Origin: Ectothiorhodospira sp. BSL-9
GTDB taxonomy: Bacteria; Pseudomonadota; Gammaproteobacteria; Ectothiorhodospirales; Ectothiorhodospiraceae
Assembly (NCBI RefSeq): GCF_001632845.1
Contig: NZ_CP011994.1
Coordinates: 2,924,001 to 2,988,000, forward strand
DNA length: 64,000 nt
Reading direction: 5' to 3'
Both the position numbers and the translations under genes were made by a program. Under the pieces are notes generated by a model. It was not told where the DNA came from. It saw only the letters and a list, made by a program, of their open reading frames with translations, and did no database searches. Below, piece by piece: positions 45,301 to 60,300 of the stretch (within the stretch, counting starts at the first letter, position 1; each line of letters begins with the position of its first letter).

Positions 45301-48300
45301 AGACACACGTGCGTTTAGCTCGACCAATTCGGCGCCGACCGGGTTTGCCGTGACAACCAGGCTGCCTTCGTTCACAGCCAGCGTTATCGCATCTTCCTCT
45401 AGAAGCGGGTTGAAGAACGACACAAAATCGGAAAGTGACGTCTCCAACGCCGGACCAGAGACATTCTCGACAATTTCAAAATCTTTCTCCAAGAAGAACC
45501 TTACATCATCATCACTTGGAGCCACGCCCAAAGTGTAATTGGCTTCAGTTCCGTCGACGGTTACTGTCAACGACACCCTGAAATCGGGACCAAAAATTCC
45601 ATCGTCGAAGAACACGTCTTCGGTGCCGGTCAGACCTGACCCGAGTGCGACTCTTGCGGGGCTCACTCCGCCCGTTGCACCACTGATCGCCGTGACCAGA
45701 TCGTCAACAGTCGCCGCCGAGAAGGTTTCGGTCCGCCCCTGCCCTCCGGTTTCAGTGATCGTCAGCGACACCTCGCCACTGGCGAACGGCGTGAACCCGC
45801 TGAAATCCACCGTGGCAGCCTGCTGGGCGCCCTGATAATCCAGCCGGATATCGCTGACAGAGAATGTCTGCTCACCCGGATTGGCGCCTTCAAGGGTGAT
45901 GGTGGTGCCATCCTGCGTTGCCGCGGCAATCAGGTTTTCAAGCGCACCACCGACACCGGTCTGGGCATTGATCGCTTCCACCAGCGCTTCGGCGGTAGAC
46001 ACCTCGCTTGTGTCAACGGGAAGAGAGGAAAACCGAATCTGGGCGGCAATTTCCGTCTCATCCGTCCCTTCACCGATCTTCAGGCTGCGTCCCATCGGTG
46101 AAAAGGCAAACTGGCCAATGCCCGGCATTGCGGTGATTTCGATGCCGCCGTCGATCAGCTTGGCAGTATCAATGATGCTCTGCTGCTCGAGCACGTTCAA
46201 CAGTTCCGATACATCTAGGATGCCGGAGAGACTTACTGACCCTTCCCCGACATTGGAGCCGTCGATCACCTGGTAAAGCTGGAAGGAACTACCGTCCACC
46301 TTGGTCGTGGGTTCAATATCCGGAACGTTGATGATCAGTTTGGCCGGATCGGCGGACAGGACCATGTCCGCACTCACGGTGACCGTCTCCTGCCCGTCCC
46401 CAGATTCAATCTCCAGCCAGACCTTGCCACCCTCGAAATACACCGACGGTGCATCACGACCCGTCAGATTGGTCGCGAAATCGTCCCCTTGCGAGCCCGT
46501 GGTGTAGTTCCCGCTATCGCTCAGGCTCACCGTGGCAAGCTGGGTCACCCCGGCGTAATCCAGGCGCACGTCCTCGACGGTGAAAAGCTGCTTGCCGGGG
46601 GTTGCGGCGGTGAGCATGATCTCCCCGCTCCCGGAAACCTCAGCGTTTTTCAGGACACCGACAAGGGATCCGGCATCAGCGGCATCTACGCCTTGTCCTT
46701 CGAACGTTGTGGTCACTCCACCGAAAAGCGCCGGAAGGGTGATACTCAGATCCAGAGTGTCAACACCATCCGTGGCCGTTATGACGATGTTTCCATTTTC
46801 ATCAATAACGGCGCTGTCAACTATGCTTCCTTGTCTTTGCTCAACAAGATAATCCAGCAGCAGCCCGATGGTGGCAGGCGTGTCCTCGTCGCCGATTTGT
46901 GGTGTTGGCAACAAGGGGTTGGTTGCGATGAAAAATCCATCCTGGCCTGTAGTCTCCACGACAAAGCCACCCACAAAACCAAAACTGTTGATCACCACCG
47001 AAGGGATGGCCGAGGCGGTGGCCTCGGTGACCAGTGGATCATCCTCACTGAAGTTGCCTTCAATGACAATCTGCGCTGGCTGAGCCGACTGGGCCGGCTG
47101 TAGCTCTGACTGGATCGCATTGACCAGCGCCTGAGCCGGGTCGACATTCCCCGCAACGGTCGAAAAGAAGAGAGTGTTAGCGGTGTCCTGCGCGTCGAAC
47201 TTTGGAAAGGTGGTGTCTCCCACCACGAAATCCTCGTTTCCTGTGACCTGAAGAAAAAACTGAACTTTCTCTTCTGTTGCGACAATTCTGATTGCACCAT
47301 CAACAAGTTCTGCCGATGCGACTTGCGGAACGTCTCTCAATGCCGAGAGAAGGTCCGCTACGGTTGTGATATTTTCAATATCCACCGTTTCAGAGAAATT
47401 GGTCTCACTCAAAGGACCCCCAATTTGTTGAAACAAGCGGATCGTATCTCCCGAAACTGTCGAGTCTTCGTCGACGGTGTTTCCCACCTCCAATACGAGT
47501 GTGGCAGGGTCAATCCCCTGCATATTTGCGGAAACCACAACCGGGTTCCCGCCGGCCCCCTGTGCATCCACCGGCGTTATTGTCAGCCAGACCTTGCCGC
47601 CTTCGAAAAACACCGGCGCACCACGGTCGGTTGCGTCGCCGTCACTGAAGACCGCGTAGTCCCCCTCCGGAAACAACGGGATGGTCGCCTGCTGGAACTC
47701 GCCTGCGAAGTCCAGTTCGCCCGTGGCTTGCAACGGATCCGGCCCTTCGGTGGCGGCGGTCAACTGGATACCGAGTTTCCCCGGACCAGCCGCAGTCAAT
47801 GGCAGGTTGTCCTGAGCCGAAGCCAGGAAAGCGCTGCCATCGATGGATTCACCTGGTGTCGTTCCAAGAAACACAGTCGCACTGGAGTCACTGACAGTCA
47901 CTGTATAGGGGAATCCGCTTCCCTGTTCCTGAAGCGGCGCGGACAAGCCGATTATCTCGCCATCCTGCACCGACATAAGTCCCGTCGCCGGCGACTCCAA
48001 CGGAACGGAAACCCCGTCTATCGTCAGAGAGCCATTGCTCAGATTATATGTTGCGAAGCCAGGCGAGCTGCCAAATGGCGGCGTCGGCCCCGTGCCCGTG
48101 TTGAAAAACTCGTAACGCAGTTCCCGACCGTCAGCCAGCGTGACTTCGAAGACCAGCGTCTGCGCCACTGTCGGATCGAACACGCCTGCAACCACAGTGT
48201 CGACACTCTCGATCGCTTCGGGCTTTGCTGCCAGCACAGCCTGCAGTAGGGCCTCGACCGAGCCGCTGGGATCACCGGCCAGCATATCGGCCTCGATCGG

Positions 48301-51300
48301 GTCTGCACCCTCGATCAGAAGGCGCAGTTTGCCCCCTTCGTAATAGTCATCCGCGTCGACGCTGAACGTGACCTCGCTGACTTGCTGCACACCGTTCTGC
48401 TCGACAGCGGCGGCGGTCACGGCAAAGGTGTTCTCGCCAACCTCGTTGGCCGTAAGGGTCAGCACGTTGTCGTCGACCGTCGCCACCAGAGCGGTATTGA
48501 CCCCCGTGTTGTCATTGATCGCAGCCTTCAGGGCTTCGAGGGTCGCATCGATATCCGCGAGGTGGATTTCCAGATCCTGAACATCGCCCAGGCCGAACTT
48601 GTCATCACCCACCGGCTTCAGGATGGGGCCAAGGACAACGCGACCGGCAGTGGGAGCGAGCACTTCCTTGAGGTTTGAATCGACCGTTTCCAAACCAAAA
48701 CCGATGCTCGAACTAATCGCAGCCAAGAGCATTTCTGTTTGACCGTTGTCCGTTACAGGCAAGCCGTAGCCGCCCTCACCGGCCCTTTCGCCGATCAGAT
48801 CGGCCAACTCTCCCGCAGGTATGGCGTCTTCACCGATCAGGTCGACCAGCTCGATGCTGCCGCCATCGGCAAAGTTAAGCCGAACCGAGATGAGGTCCTT
48901 GTCGTCAAAGACCTCGTTATAGTTGGTCAGGCTGCGCGCAAACTCGACGGACGCAATCTTGCCGGCGAATTCCTCGATGGGGTTCACATCGGTATGATCA
49001 ATAAACCGAACGACATCCTGACCGATGGTCAGCCCGTGAATGCTCAGGGTCTGGCCGGCGGCAAGTTCCGTTGTGTCTACCACCACCTCGTGGTCGTCGA
49101 AAAATTCAAGAATAGAGTTTATGTCAACAGGATCGAAGCTGCTTTTTTCAAAACCATCTGTGTCACCGCCTATAAACGCATCGGACACGTTCTTCAGGAC
49201 AAAGCCGCCATTGAACACCACGTCGGACGTCACCGTGGTGGACGTTCCATCGACATCAATCTCGACCGACACGCTGCGGTCGAACGGGGTGTTGTTGCCC
49301 TCGTTCGTGCGCGTCGGCCAGCCGTCGATGGTATCCGGGAAGGTGACCTCCCACTCGGTCTTCTGGCCGTCATTTTCGATCAGTTGGACGCGGCTATCGC
49401 CATCTCCACTGCCCGAACCGACATCCAGGGCCCTGTCCAGTTGCCCCAGTAGCTTCAGCTGATGGATGGGGTCATCATTCTCATCGACCCCAACCGTCAC
49501 GAACGCATCGCGCAGATCGACATCTGCCTCAAGATTGAGATTGATTTCTGCGAGGATCTCATTGAACTGCGGGTCATGAATCGCGTCTCCATAGAAATCC
49601 TCCAGTATAGTGCGCAGGAGTGCCGGCGAGATCGCGATAGCTTCAGGAAAACCCTGAAGTTCATTACCTAAGCTAGCATCTTCGTCAGACAAAATTTCCG
49701 CGAGCTTTTGAACACTGACAAACACCTCATCTGTAAGCGAATAGGTCGCGCCACCCGGGGTGGAAAACAAGGAGGCGAAGAAGAGAAGGGACTCAAAGCC
49801 GGAACCGCCATTCACTTCGGGACCAAGATCGCCCGCGAAGAAACCATCAAGCAACAATGCCGCCGCGCCGATAGGAACAAATATCGAATTCGATGGTACG
49901 ACATATTTGCCATCGGTCATATCTGCCAGTGAAACAGGGGTTTGGGCCTCTGTTAAGGGATTCACGGTCAGCCCAACGATCGCCTCTTCTGGGGCGACGA
50001 CTTTCTGATCAGCCAAGATTTTTTCGGCAAACTCCTTCAAGGCTTGTTCAGCTTGCAGGTTGGTAGTGGTTATCGTGTGCTCGAAGATCTTGCCGTTGAT
50101 GGTGAGCGTCAGCACCGAGCCTTCGCGGTACTCATCACTGTCACTGGAGAAGGTCACCGTCGTGACCGGCAGCGTACGACCGTCAAAGATGGTCTGGTAG
50201 ACAATGGTGTCTTCCGAGCCTTCGTCCTCGGTCAGCCAGATGGTATCGCCACCGAGGCCGCCAACGATGGTGTGCCCACCCGGGCCGGAGAAGATGGTGT
50301 CATCACCGCCCTCCGCCTCGATGCGCAGGTTGATGGAGTCACCGATGGCCATCATGTCGATGCCGTTCGGGTTGTTATTCCCGAAGGCCACCACTTCCTC
50401 GGCACCGGCCAGCGCCGCGTTGGCCTGCGGGTTGGTCAGCGCCGACTGGATGGTGGTGTAAGCATCGCGGATGCTGTAGGTGACGTTATCGCTGTTCACC
50501 GACAGCCCGGCCTGGGCCAGCGCCACTGCCTGCGCGACGGTGAGGTCGCCGGTGACGGTGAGTTCCACCGTTTCGGGCTTAAAGCCGGCGGTATCCGCCT
50601 CGAAGCCCTCGACGAAGCTGTTCAGCACCGTGGTGGAGCCGGTGGTGGTGCCGAAGATCTGCTCTACGGACCTTACCAGCTCCGGCTCGCTGTCGAAGTC
50701 TTCCAGTTCCGGAGGTGTAAGGGCGTCAATCGCCGCCTCCAGCTCACCCAGGCGCGTGTCAACCTCACCGCCCTTACCGGTCAGCGCCTGCAGCGCAGTC
50801 ACCGCCGCGTTCAGGTCGGCCAGTTCGCCGGTCAGGTCCACGATGTCGTCAATAGCCAGACCGTCGATCTGGCCCTGAAGATCAGCAACCTTGCCGTCCA
50901 CATAGGCCACCACCGTGTCGGTGATGCCGTCCAGCTGGCCTTCAAGGGCCACCAGGCGCTGATCAATCGCACCGCCCTCACCGGTCAGCGTCTGCAATGC
51001 AGTCACCGCCGCGTTCAGGTCGGCCAGTTCGCCGGTCAGGTCCGCGATGTCGTCAATCGTCAGACCGTCGATCTGGCCCTGAAGATCAGCAACCTTGCCG
51101 TCCACATAGGCCACCACCGTGTCGGTGATGCCGTCCAGCTGGCCCTGCAGCGCATCCAGCTCAGCGCCTACATTGGAGCCATCGCCCGCCGCGTCGGTGA
51201 TCGTGCCCACCAGCGTGGTCAGCTCACCCAGCGCCGTCACGTTGGCGGAGATGTCGTCGGCGTTGTCATCGATTTGCGCCTGGAGTGCATCGTCCAGGTC

Positions 51301-54300
51301 TTGAATAGAGCCCTCCAGCTCCATAACAGCCTGATTCAATTCACCAGTCAGACGTGTATCCAACTGCTGAAGCAGCAGGAACAGCCCTGTCGGATCCTCA
51401 CTCTCATTCTCACCCACAACCCCCTCAAGCGTCTTGAGGGCATCGCTGAGCGCCTTGAGGGAGTCGTAGTCGCCCGGCAACAGGCCGCCGTCGATGTTGA
51501 CCAGGCCGGAGTAGCTGATGGCGTCGAAGCCGCCGAACACCTGATCGACGATCTCGTCACTCACTCCATCGGCCGCAGCAACATAGTCGGCCAGCGGAGT
51601 GCGGACGATGGTATTGTCCTCGATGGTCAGCACTTCGACACGGATGGTGCTGCCGATCAGCTTGAAGGCACCCGGGTCGTCCAGGAAGGCGATCAGATCG
51701 TCGATCTGGTCCGCGGGAATGCGCAGCGTCACTTCCGCCGCATCCGTGAGGCTGAGAATGCCCCCGGTGTTGATCAGACCGCTCAGGCCAAAGGTGCCAC
51801 CGGAGCTGAAGCTCGGCGAGACGCCGCTGGGCAGGAAGTCGGTCTGAACGATCTGCCCATCGATAATATCGGTTCGCGTGAACTCCACTTCCCCGGCGAA
51901 CACGGTATAGGCATCGAAGCCAAGAATGTTGGTGTCGAGCGTAAAGGTCAGCTCGTCCTTCTCATCAGACACGTCTGTGTTGCGTGAACTGTTCGGGAAG
52001 CGGAATTCCAGCTCGGAGCGGTTGCCTTCCACCCCGCTGAGGTCGAGTCGGATTTCGCGGGTATCGAAAACACCCGGCGTCGGGTCGTCCAGGCGCACCA
52101 CAACCTTGTTGGTGCCAGCGCCCAGGTTGCCGTTGAATTCGATGCTGTTGGCATCGGGCGCCTTGAACACGAACTCGTTGTTGGCGGCCGTGCCGGTGAG
52201 GTTAACGATAAAGTCTTTCGCGGCGGCATCGCCGTCTACCTCCGGATCGGTCTCCAGACGCGCGGTGAAGATATTGGCAGCACTATCGAAGGCCTGAATA
52301 TCGCCGCGCACAAAGCTGGCTTCACCGTTGGCGGCGATATTGACGGTAACGGGGCCGTCGTTGTCACCGGAGAAGGCGATGCTGGCCGGTGAGATGCTGT
52401 CATCGATGGTGACCAGGAAGGCCTGGTCGACCCGCTCAATGTCATCGACCTGCGCTTGGAACTCCAGGCTAACCGCATCGACGGAGGGGTAGCCGCCCTC
52501 GGGGCGCTCGTCGATCACGCCCTGCAGTACCGCCTCCTGGCGCGGCTCGTTAAGGGCATTGAAGCCCTCGACGGACGCACCGGTGGCGTAGACAAAGATG
52601 TCCTCCTGAATGGCGGCCATCTCGGCAACGGTCTCTGCCGCATTGACCGCGTCGAGCGCCACCGAGAGCGCCGCCGGCTCGACGGCCAGCAGCAATTGGG
52701 TGAAGCTGGCGTAATCGCCGCCGTTCAGCGCCTCGAAGATGGCTTCCTGACGCACGTCTGACAACTCTTCGAACTGAGTCAGCGCCGCATCGACCTGTGC
52801 AAAGGTCAGAGGCTCGCCGTTCAAGGTCTTGCCCTCGAGATTTCCCAGGGCGTCCGCAACGTCACGGAAGAGCTCAAGGGTAAGCGCGGAGTCGCCATCG
52901 TTGGCGTTCACTACCACTTCCTGCACCGCGGTGCGGAAGGCTTCCAGCAGGTTCAGGTCAACCGACAGCGCTTCAAAGCTGGTGTAGGGGCCATTGGCGG
53001 CCAAATCCGCCGCCAGCGCCTCGAAGCGGCCCTCGACCAAGGAATCCAGACGGTCTACCCCTGCTTGGGCAGCCTCAAGGCCGGCTTCGGTCACTTCATG
53101 GCCGTTGACCGTCTTGCCCTTCAGGGCAGTCAGGGTGGCAGCCACCGCCTGCAGGTCGTCGACGCTCAGGGTGCCTTCGTTACCATTCTCGACCGCGTCC
53201 TGCACCGCCTCGCGGAAGGTCAGCAACTCATCGAACAGCCCGATCATGGCGGTGAAGCTGCCGTAGTCATTAGCGCTCAGGTCGGTCTGCAGCGCCGCAT
53301 AGCGACCGGCCTCCAGCTCGCCAATCCGCCCGATCAACGCATCGAAGCTTGGGGTCGCGGCGTCTCCATCCACCATCTTGCCATTGACGGTCTTGCCGTC
53401 CAGGGCAGCGAAGGTGTCACGCACCGCCTCCAGTTCAGCCGCCGCCAGCGTGCCGCCTTCGGCTGCCTCGACCGCCTCCTGCACCGCCTCGCGGAAGGTC
53501 AGCAACTCGTCGAAAAGCCCAATCATGGCGGTGAAGCTGCCGTAGTCATTAGCGCTCAGGTCGGTCTGCAGCGCCGCATAGCGACCGGCCTCCAGCTCGC
53601 CAATCCGCCCGATCAACGCATCGAAGCTTGAGGTCGCGGCGTCGCCATCCACCACCGCGCCGTTAACGGTCTTGCCGTCCAGGGCAGCGAGGGTGTCGCG
53701 CACCGCCTCCAGTTCAGCCGCCGCCAGGGTGCCGCCTTCGGCTGCCTCGACTGCCTCTTGCACCGTCTCGCGGAAGGTCAGCAACTCGTCGAACAGCCCG
53801 ATCATGGCGGTGAAGCTGCCGTAGTCGTTGGCGCTCAGGTCGTTCTGAAGCGCCACATAGCGTCCGGCCTCCAGCTCGCCGATCCGGCCGATTAGCGCAT
53901 CGAACCCCGTGGTCGCGGTGTCGGCATCCACCACCGCGCCATTGACGGTCTTGCCGTCCAGGGCAGCGAGGGTGTCGCGCACCGCCTCCAGTTCAGCCGC
54001 CGCCAGGGTGCCGCCTTCGGCTGCCTCGACTGCCTCTTGCACCGTCTCGCGGAAGGTCAGCAACTCATCGAACAGCCCAATCATGGCGGTGAAGCTGCCG
54101 TAGTCGTTGGCGCTCAGGTCGGTCTGAAGCGCCGTATAGCGTCCAGCCTCCAGCTCACCGATCCGGTCGATCAGCGCATCGAAGCTTGAGGTCGCGGCGT
54201 CGCCATCCACCACCGCGCCGTTAACGGTCTTGCCGTCCAGGGCAGCGAGGGTGTCGCGCACCGCCTCCAGTTCAGCCGCCGCCAGGGTGCCGCCTTCGGC

Positions 54301-57300
54301 TGCCTCGACTGCCTCTTGCACCGTCTCGCGGAAGGTCAGCAACTCGTCGAACAGCCCGATCATGGCGGTGAAGCTGCCGTAGTCGTTGGCGCTCAGGTCG
54401 TTCTGAAGCGCCACATAGCGTCCGGCCTCCAGCTCGCCGATCCGGCCGATTAGCGCATCGAACCCCGTGGTCGCGGTGTCGGCATCCACCACCGCGCCAT
54501 TGACGGTCTTGCCGTCCAGGGCAGCGAGGGTGTCGCGCACCGCCTCCAGTTCAGCCGCCGCCAGGGTGCCGCCTTCGGCTGCCTCGACTGCCTCTTGCAC
54601 CGTCTCGCGGAAGGTCAGCAACTCATCGAACAGCCCAATCATGGCGGTGAAGCTGCCGTAGTCGTTGGCGCTCAGGTCGGTCTGAAGCGCCGTATAGCGT
54701 CCAGCCTCCAGCTCACCGATCCGGTCGATCAGCGCATCGAAGCTTGAGGTCGCGGCGTCGCCATCCACCACCGCGCCGTTAACGGTCTTGCCGTCCAGGG
54801 CAGCGAGGGTGTCGCGCACCGCCTCCAGTTCAGCCGCCGCCAGGGTGCCGCCTTCGGCTGCCTCGACTGCCTCTTGCACCGTCTCGCGGAAGGTCAGCAA
54901 CTCGTCGAACAGCCCGATCATGGCGGTGAAGCTGCCGTAGTCGTTGGCGCTCAGATCGTTCTGAAGCGCCGTATAGCGTCCAGCCTCCAACTCGCCGATC
55001 CGGTCGATCAGCGCATCGAAGCTTGAAGTCGCGGCGTCGCCATCCACCACCGCGCCGTTGACGGTCTTGCCATCCAGGGCAGCGAAGGTGTCGCGTACTG
55101 CCTCCAGCTCAGCCGCCGCCAGGGTGCCGCCTTCGGCTGCCTCGACTGCCTCTTGCACCGTCTCGCGGAAGGTCAGCAACTCGTCGAACAGCCCGATCAT
55201 GGCGGTGAAGCTGCCGTAGTCGTTGGCGCTCAGGTCGGTCTGAAGCGCCGCATAGCGACCGTCCGCCAACTCGCCGATCCGATCGATCAGCGCATTGAAG
55301 CTTGTGGTCGCGGCGTCGCCATCCACCACCGCGCCGTTGACGGTCTTGCCGTCCAGGGCAGCGAAGGTGTCGCGCACCGCTGTCAGCTCAGCCGCCGCCA
55401 GCGTGCCGCTTTCGGCTGCCTCGACCGCCTCCTGTACCGCCTCGCGGAAGGTGACCAGCGGCGCGAAGATATCGATGACGGCATCAGCATCGGCATAGCC
55501 GCCTTGCGGACGGTTGGCCAGCAGGTCGTTCAGCAGCGCCTGCTGGCGGCCTTCGACCAGGACTCCGAAGTCGGTCAGGTCGAGATCCACGGCACCTTCG
55601 GCATCGAAGGCCTGGGCGAGGCTTGCCAGCGCGGTCTCGAGTTCGGACGGGGTTTCCGCCTCGTTCACGTCGTCCATCACGAAGCGCAGGTTGGGGGTAA
55701 TGAGGGCCAGAAGGTCGGCCACATCACCCAGCTGGCTGATCGGTGCAGCGTAGGAGCCTTCGCCGATGGCGTCGCCACCCAGCGGGCTGAGCAACTGGGC
55801 GACGGTCTCGCCCTGAGGCCCTACCTGCAGATCCAGCGCAACGATATCCACCAGAGCGATGGAATCGCCGTTGCTCAGGTTGAGCTTGAGCGACAGGAAT
55901 TCCTTGTCATCGAAGGTCTCGCCATAGGCAGAGAGGTTCTTGGCGAGTTCGACCGAGGAAGCGCGCGCATCCAGAGCGGCAAAGTCGGTGAGGTCGGTGA
56001 AACGCAGGGTGTCACCGCGGCCTGCCTGGGTGCCCAGGGTGGCGCCGTGAATGGCAGTGTTGCCCAGGCCGGGCGCCACATCGAGCGCGACGGTGTCGCT
56101 CCCGAAGTCAGCGCTGCCGAGCGCGTCTTCCAGACCGGCAAAGGCTGCCTTCAGTTCACCGTTGATATTCCCACCCACGTAGGCGTCGGCCAGGTTCTTC
56201 AGCACGAAGGCGCGAGGGTCGACGGCCAGGGTGCTCTTCTCGGTGACGTTGCTGACGGAGCCGTCGTCTTCGAGGCGCAGCAGCTTGCCGAGGATCAGCA
56301 GCTCGTCGCCGGTGGTTGCGGTCAGGGTGTCATCGATGCCGAGCGCCGCCTTGTCGGTGTCGAGATCCTTGAGGTTAAAAGTGAGCTTGTCGAACTCTAC
56401 CTGTCCGTTGTGGGTGCCGCCGGCCCCGGTCAGGTTGTTGAGCTGACCGACAGTGACATCGTCGATGATCTCGATGGCGGTGGCGTTGGCGAACGCCTCG
56501 TCGGCCTGGGCCAGCAGGTTGGCGATGGTGTCGCTGACGGTGTAGGTCAGGTCTACCGCAGCCAAGTTGACGTCAGCGTTGTCGACAGCTGCTTCGAGCG
56601 CTGCCGCCTGGGCGGCGTCAACTTCTGCCGTCGTGACGATGATCTTGCCGGCAGCCTCCAGGGCAGCGGCACTCTCCGCCAGCCCATCGGCAACGGCGAG
56701 AGCGGTATCGGTCACGTCGTAGGTGGTATCGCCATCGTTGGCGAGAGCGGCAATGGCGACGGCTTCCGCCACCGTTGCTGCGGTGGTGGCTTCGATGTCG
56801 GTTGCGGCATCACCCGCGGCGCCGGCGTCGGCCAGGTTCTCAGCGGTGTCCTTGAGGTCGAAGTCAAAGTCGAATTCATCACCGCGAGCTTCGAACAGGG
56901 CATTCGACTGGGCGACGCTAATCGGCTCGGCAATCTCCAGCGTTGCGGCCTTGAGCGCCGACAGATCGGCATCGATATCGATGGCGCCTGTGATGATCAC
57001 CTTGCCGGCGCCGGTAACGTCTACCCCGGCCTTGGCCAGGGCATCGGCCTGGGCGGAGGTCAGGGTGAGAACGCCATTAACGCCCAGCACGATGGTCGGG
57101 GTATTGGCCCCCGCCGTCTCATCGATCTGCAGCTCGGAGAGATCGACTTCCTCATCGATGTTGATGATGCCGTCGAAAGTGACCTTGAGCTGGCCTTCGT
57201 CTTCGCCCTGCTCGGTCTCGGGCCTGCGCTCGATGACATTGAGGGTGCGCACCTGCTCGAAGGAGAGTTCGGCGGTGACGTTGTTGCCGATCTCGAGCGT

Positions 57301-60300
57301 CTTGACCCCGGAAACCGTCTTGGTGCTGAGGTTAACGGTTTCGCGGCCTTCGCCATCGGCGCGGCGGACCACTTCCACCACGGTCTCGCCGTCACCCTGA
57401 ATGGATTCGGCGGCCTGCAGCTGCTCGTCGCTGAGGGTAATGCGCGGCGCAGAGCCTGCCTGGCTGATGACGTTGAAGGTACCGCCTGTGGCCTGGACGG
57501 TGGCGGCCGACACATCGACGGTGCCCACCAGCAGCAGGGTATTGCTGCCGCTGCCCAGCTCGATGGTGCTGTCATCCGTCAGGATGCGGCTGTCGTCGGC
57601 GCCGGGGCCACCGTAGAGCACCACGGTGTCGCTGCCTGCGCCCATGTCGATATCAAGCACACCGGGCGCATCGCCGTCGGGTCCTTCCGGCAGGATCAGC
57701 GTCTCGTTGCCGCTGCGGCCGTTGAAGGTGATGTTGGTCTCGATCGGGGTGTGGGTGAGGTCAAGTACGCGCTCGACGAAGGAGCCGGAGACGACCTTGT
57801 CAATGACCACGTCGTTGGCGTCGTACTGCAGCGAGGCCTTCTGGCCGGCATTCACCGACAGTTCCGCGATCTCGGTGGTGCCGCCGTTGCCGGCACGCAT
57901 CAGCACCACGGCATAAGCATACTGGGTGGTGCCGGAGGCAGTGATGTCCGTTGCGCCATTGAGCACCCCGGCATCCAGCTCGGCCAGGTCAGCGCCGGAA
58001 CCGGTGAGGCTGTAGGTGGAGGCAGCAAAGTCCACGCCGCGGGCGGCGAGCTCGTTTACCTCGGTGGCGGTCAGCTCGGCACCGTCGTTGACGATGATGG
58101 CCTTGGCATTGGTGAGCAGATCAGCGCCTTCGGCGACATTGAGGAGGTTCGACGCGCTGTCGACGAGGCGGTAGTTGGAGAGAATCGGGTCGCCTGCTTC
58201 CAGCGCGGTGACTTCGGCGACCGTCTGGGGCAGGCCGGCGCCCTGGAGGGCGTCGGCGAGTTCGGCAAGCCTGGCCTCGAGCGCTTGACTGACTCCATCC
58301 AGGTTAGCCTGCACGGCGTCGATATTCCCCTGCAGCTCGGTCTTGTTGGCGTCGACCGTGGCCGACAGATCGGTCACCACATCCTGCAGGGTAGCCAGGT
58401 CGTTGGCCACCTGGGTGATATCGTCTGCGTTGCCATCGATCAGCCCCTCCAGACGGGCCACCTCGGTGTTCAGGGTGTCGGTCAGCGCGCTGATCGCCGC
58501 GTCCAGGTTGGACTGAACCGTATCGATATTGCCCTGCAGCTCGGTCATATTATCGTCAACCGTGACCGACAGGTCGGTCACCGCACCCTGCAGGGTAGCC
58601 AGGTCGGCGGCCACCTGGGCGATGTCGACCGACAAGTCGGTGTCCAGTTGGGCGATCTCGCTCTCAAGGCGCGTCACCTCGCTGGTCACGCGATCAGACA
58701 GCGCGTCAATCATGCCTTCCAGCGCAGTCTTCGCATCCGCCAGTGCTTGCGTCTGAGCGAGGTCGTTGGCGTCGACAGTGTCGCTCAACGCCGCGACCAG
58801 GCCATCCAGGGCGGCCAGGTCACTGGCTACCTGGGCGATGTCGGCGGTCAGCGCACTATCCAGATCCGCCAGCTCGCCCTCGAGACGGGTCACTTCGTTG
58901 GTCACGCGGTCCGACAGCGCGTCAATCATGCCTTCCAGCGCAGTCTTCGCATCCGCCAGTGCTTGCGTCTGAGCGGCGTCGTTGGCGTCGACAGTGTCGC
59001 TCAACGCCGCGACCACGCCATCCAGGGCGGCCAGGTCACTGGCTACCTGGGTAATATCGGCGGCGTTGTCGCCGATCAGCCCCTCCAGACGGGCTACCTC
59101 GGTGTTCAGGGTCGTGGTCAGATTCCTGATCGCCGCGTCCAGGTTGGACTGAACCGTATCGATATTGCCCTGCAGCTCGGTCATATTATCGTCAACCGTG
59201 ACCGACAGGTCGGTCACCGCACCCTGCAGGGTAGCCAGGTCGGCGGCCACCTGGGCGATGTCGACCGACAAGTCGGTGTCCAGTTGGGCGATCTCGCTCT
59301 CAAGGCGCGTCACCTCGCTGGTCACGCGATCAGACAGCGCGTCAATCATGCCTTCCAGCGCAGTCTTCGCATCCGCCAGTGCTTGCGTCTGAGCGAGGTC
59401 GTTGGCGTCGACAGTGTCGCTCAACGCCGCGACCAGGCCATCCAGGGCGGCCAGGTCACTGGCTACCTGGGCGATGTCGGCGGTCAGCGCACTATCCAGA
59501 TCCGCCAGCTCGCCCTCGAGACGGGTCACTTCGTTGGTCACGCGGTCCGACAGCGCGTCAATCATGCCTTCCAGCGCAGTCTTCGCATCCGCCAGTGCTT
59601 GCGTCTGAGCGGCGTCGTTGGCGTCGACAGTGTCGCTCAACGCCGCGACCACGCCATCCAGGGCGGCCAGGTCACTGGCTACCTGGGTAATATCGGCGGC
59701 GTTGTCGCCGATCAGCCCCTCCAGACGGGCTACCTCGGTGTTCAGGGTGTCGGTCAGGGCGCTGATCGCCGCGTCCAGGTTGGACTGAACCGTATCGATA
59801 TTGCCCTGCAGCTCGGTCTTATTATCGTCAACCGTGGCCGACAGGTCGGTCACCACACCCTGCAGGGTAGCCAGATCAGCGGCCACCTGAGCGATGTCGA
59901 CCGACAGGGCGGTGTCCAGTTGGGCGATCTCGCTCTCAAGGCGCGACACTTCGTTGGTCACGCGGTCCGACAGATCAGCGATCATTGCTTCCAGCGACGC
60001 ACGCGCGGCGTCCAGCGCCGCCGTCTGAGCGACGTCGTTGGCGTCGACGGTGCCGCTCAACGCCGCGACCACGCCATCCAGGGCGGCCAGGTCACTGGCC
60101 ACCTGGGTAATATCGGCGGCGTTGTCGCCGATCAGCCCCTCCAGACGGGCTACCTGGGTGTTCAGGGTCGTGGTCAGATTCCTGATCGCCTCGCCCAGGT
60201 TGCCCCGCACGTCGTCGATATTTTGCTGCAGCTCGGTCTTATTATCGTCAACCGTGGCCGACAGATCGGTCACCGCACCCTGCAGGATAGCCAGGTCGTT

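Noticed and set aside
53100-55460. Regular repeats that might suggest a CRISPR array
   Set aside because: The period is 279 bases, there are no variable spacers, the repeats are in frame within a long coding sequence, and no cas genes are present.
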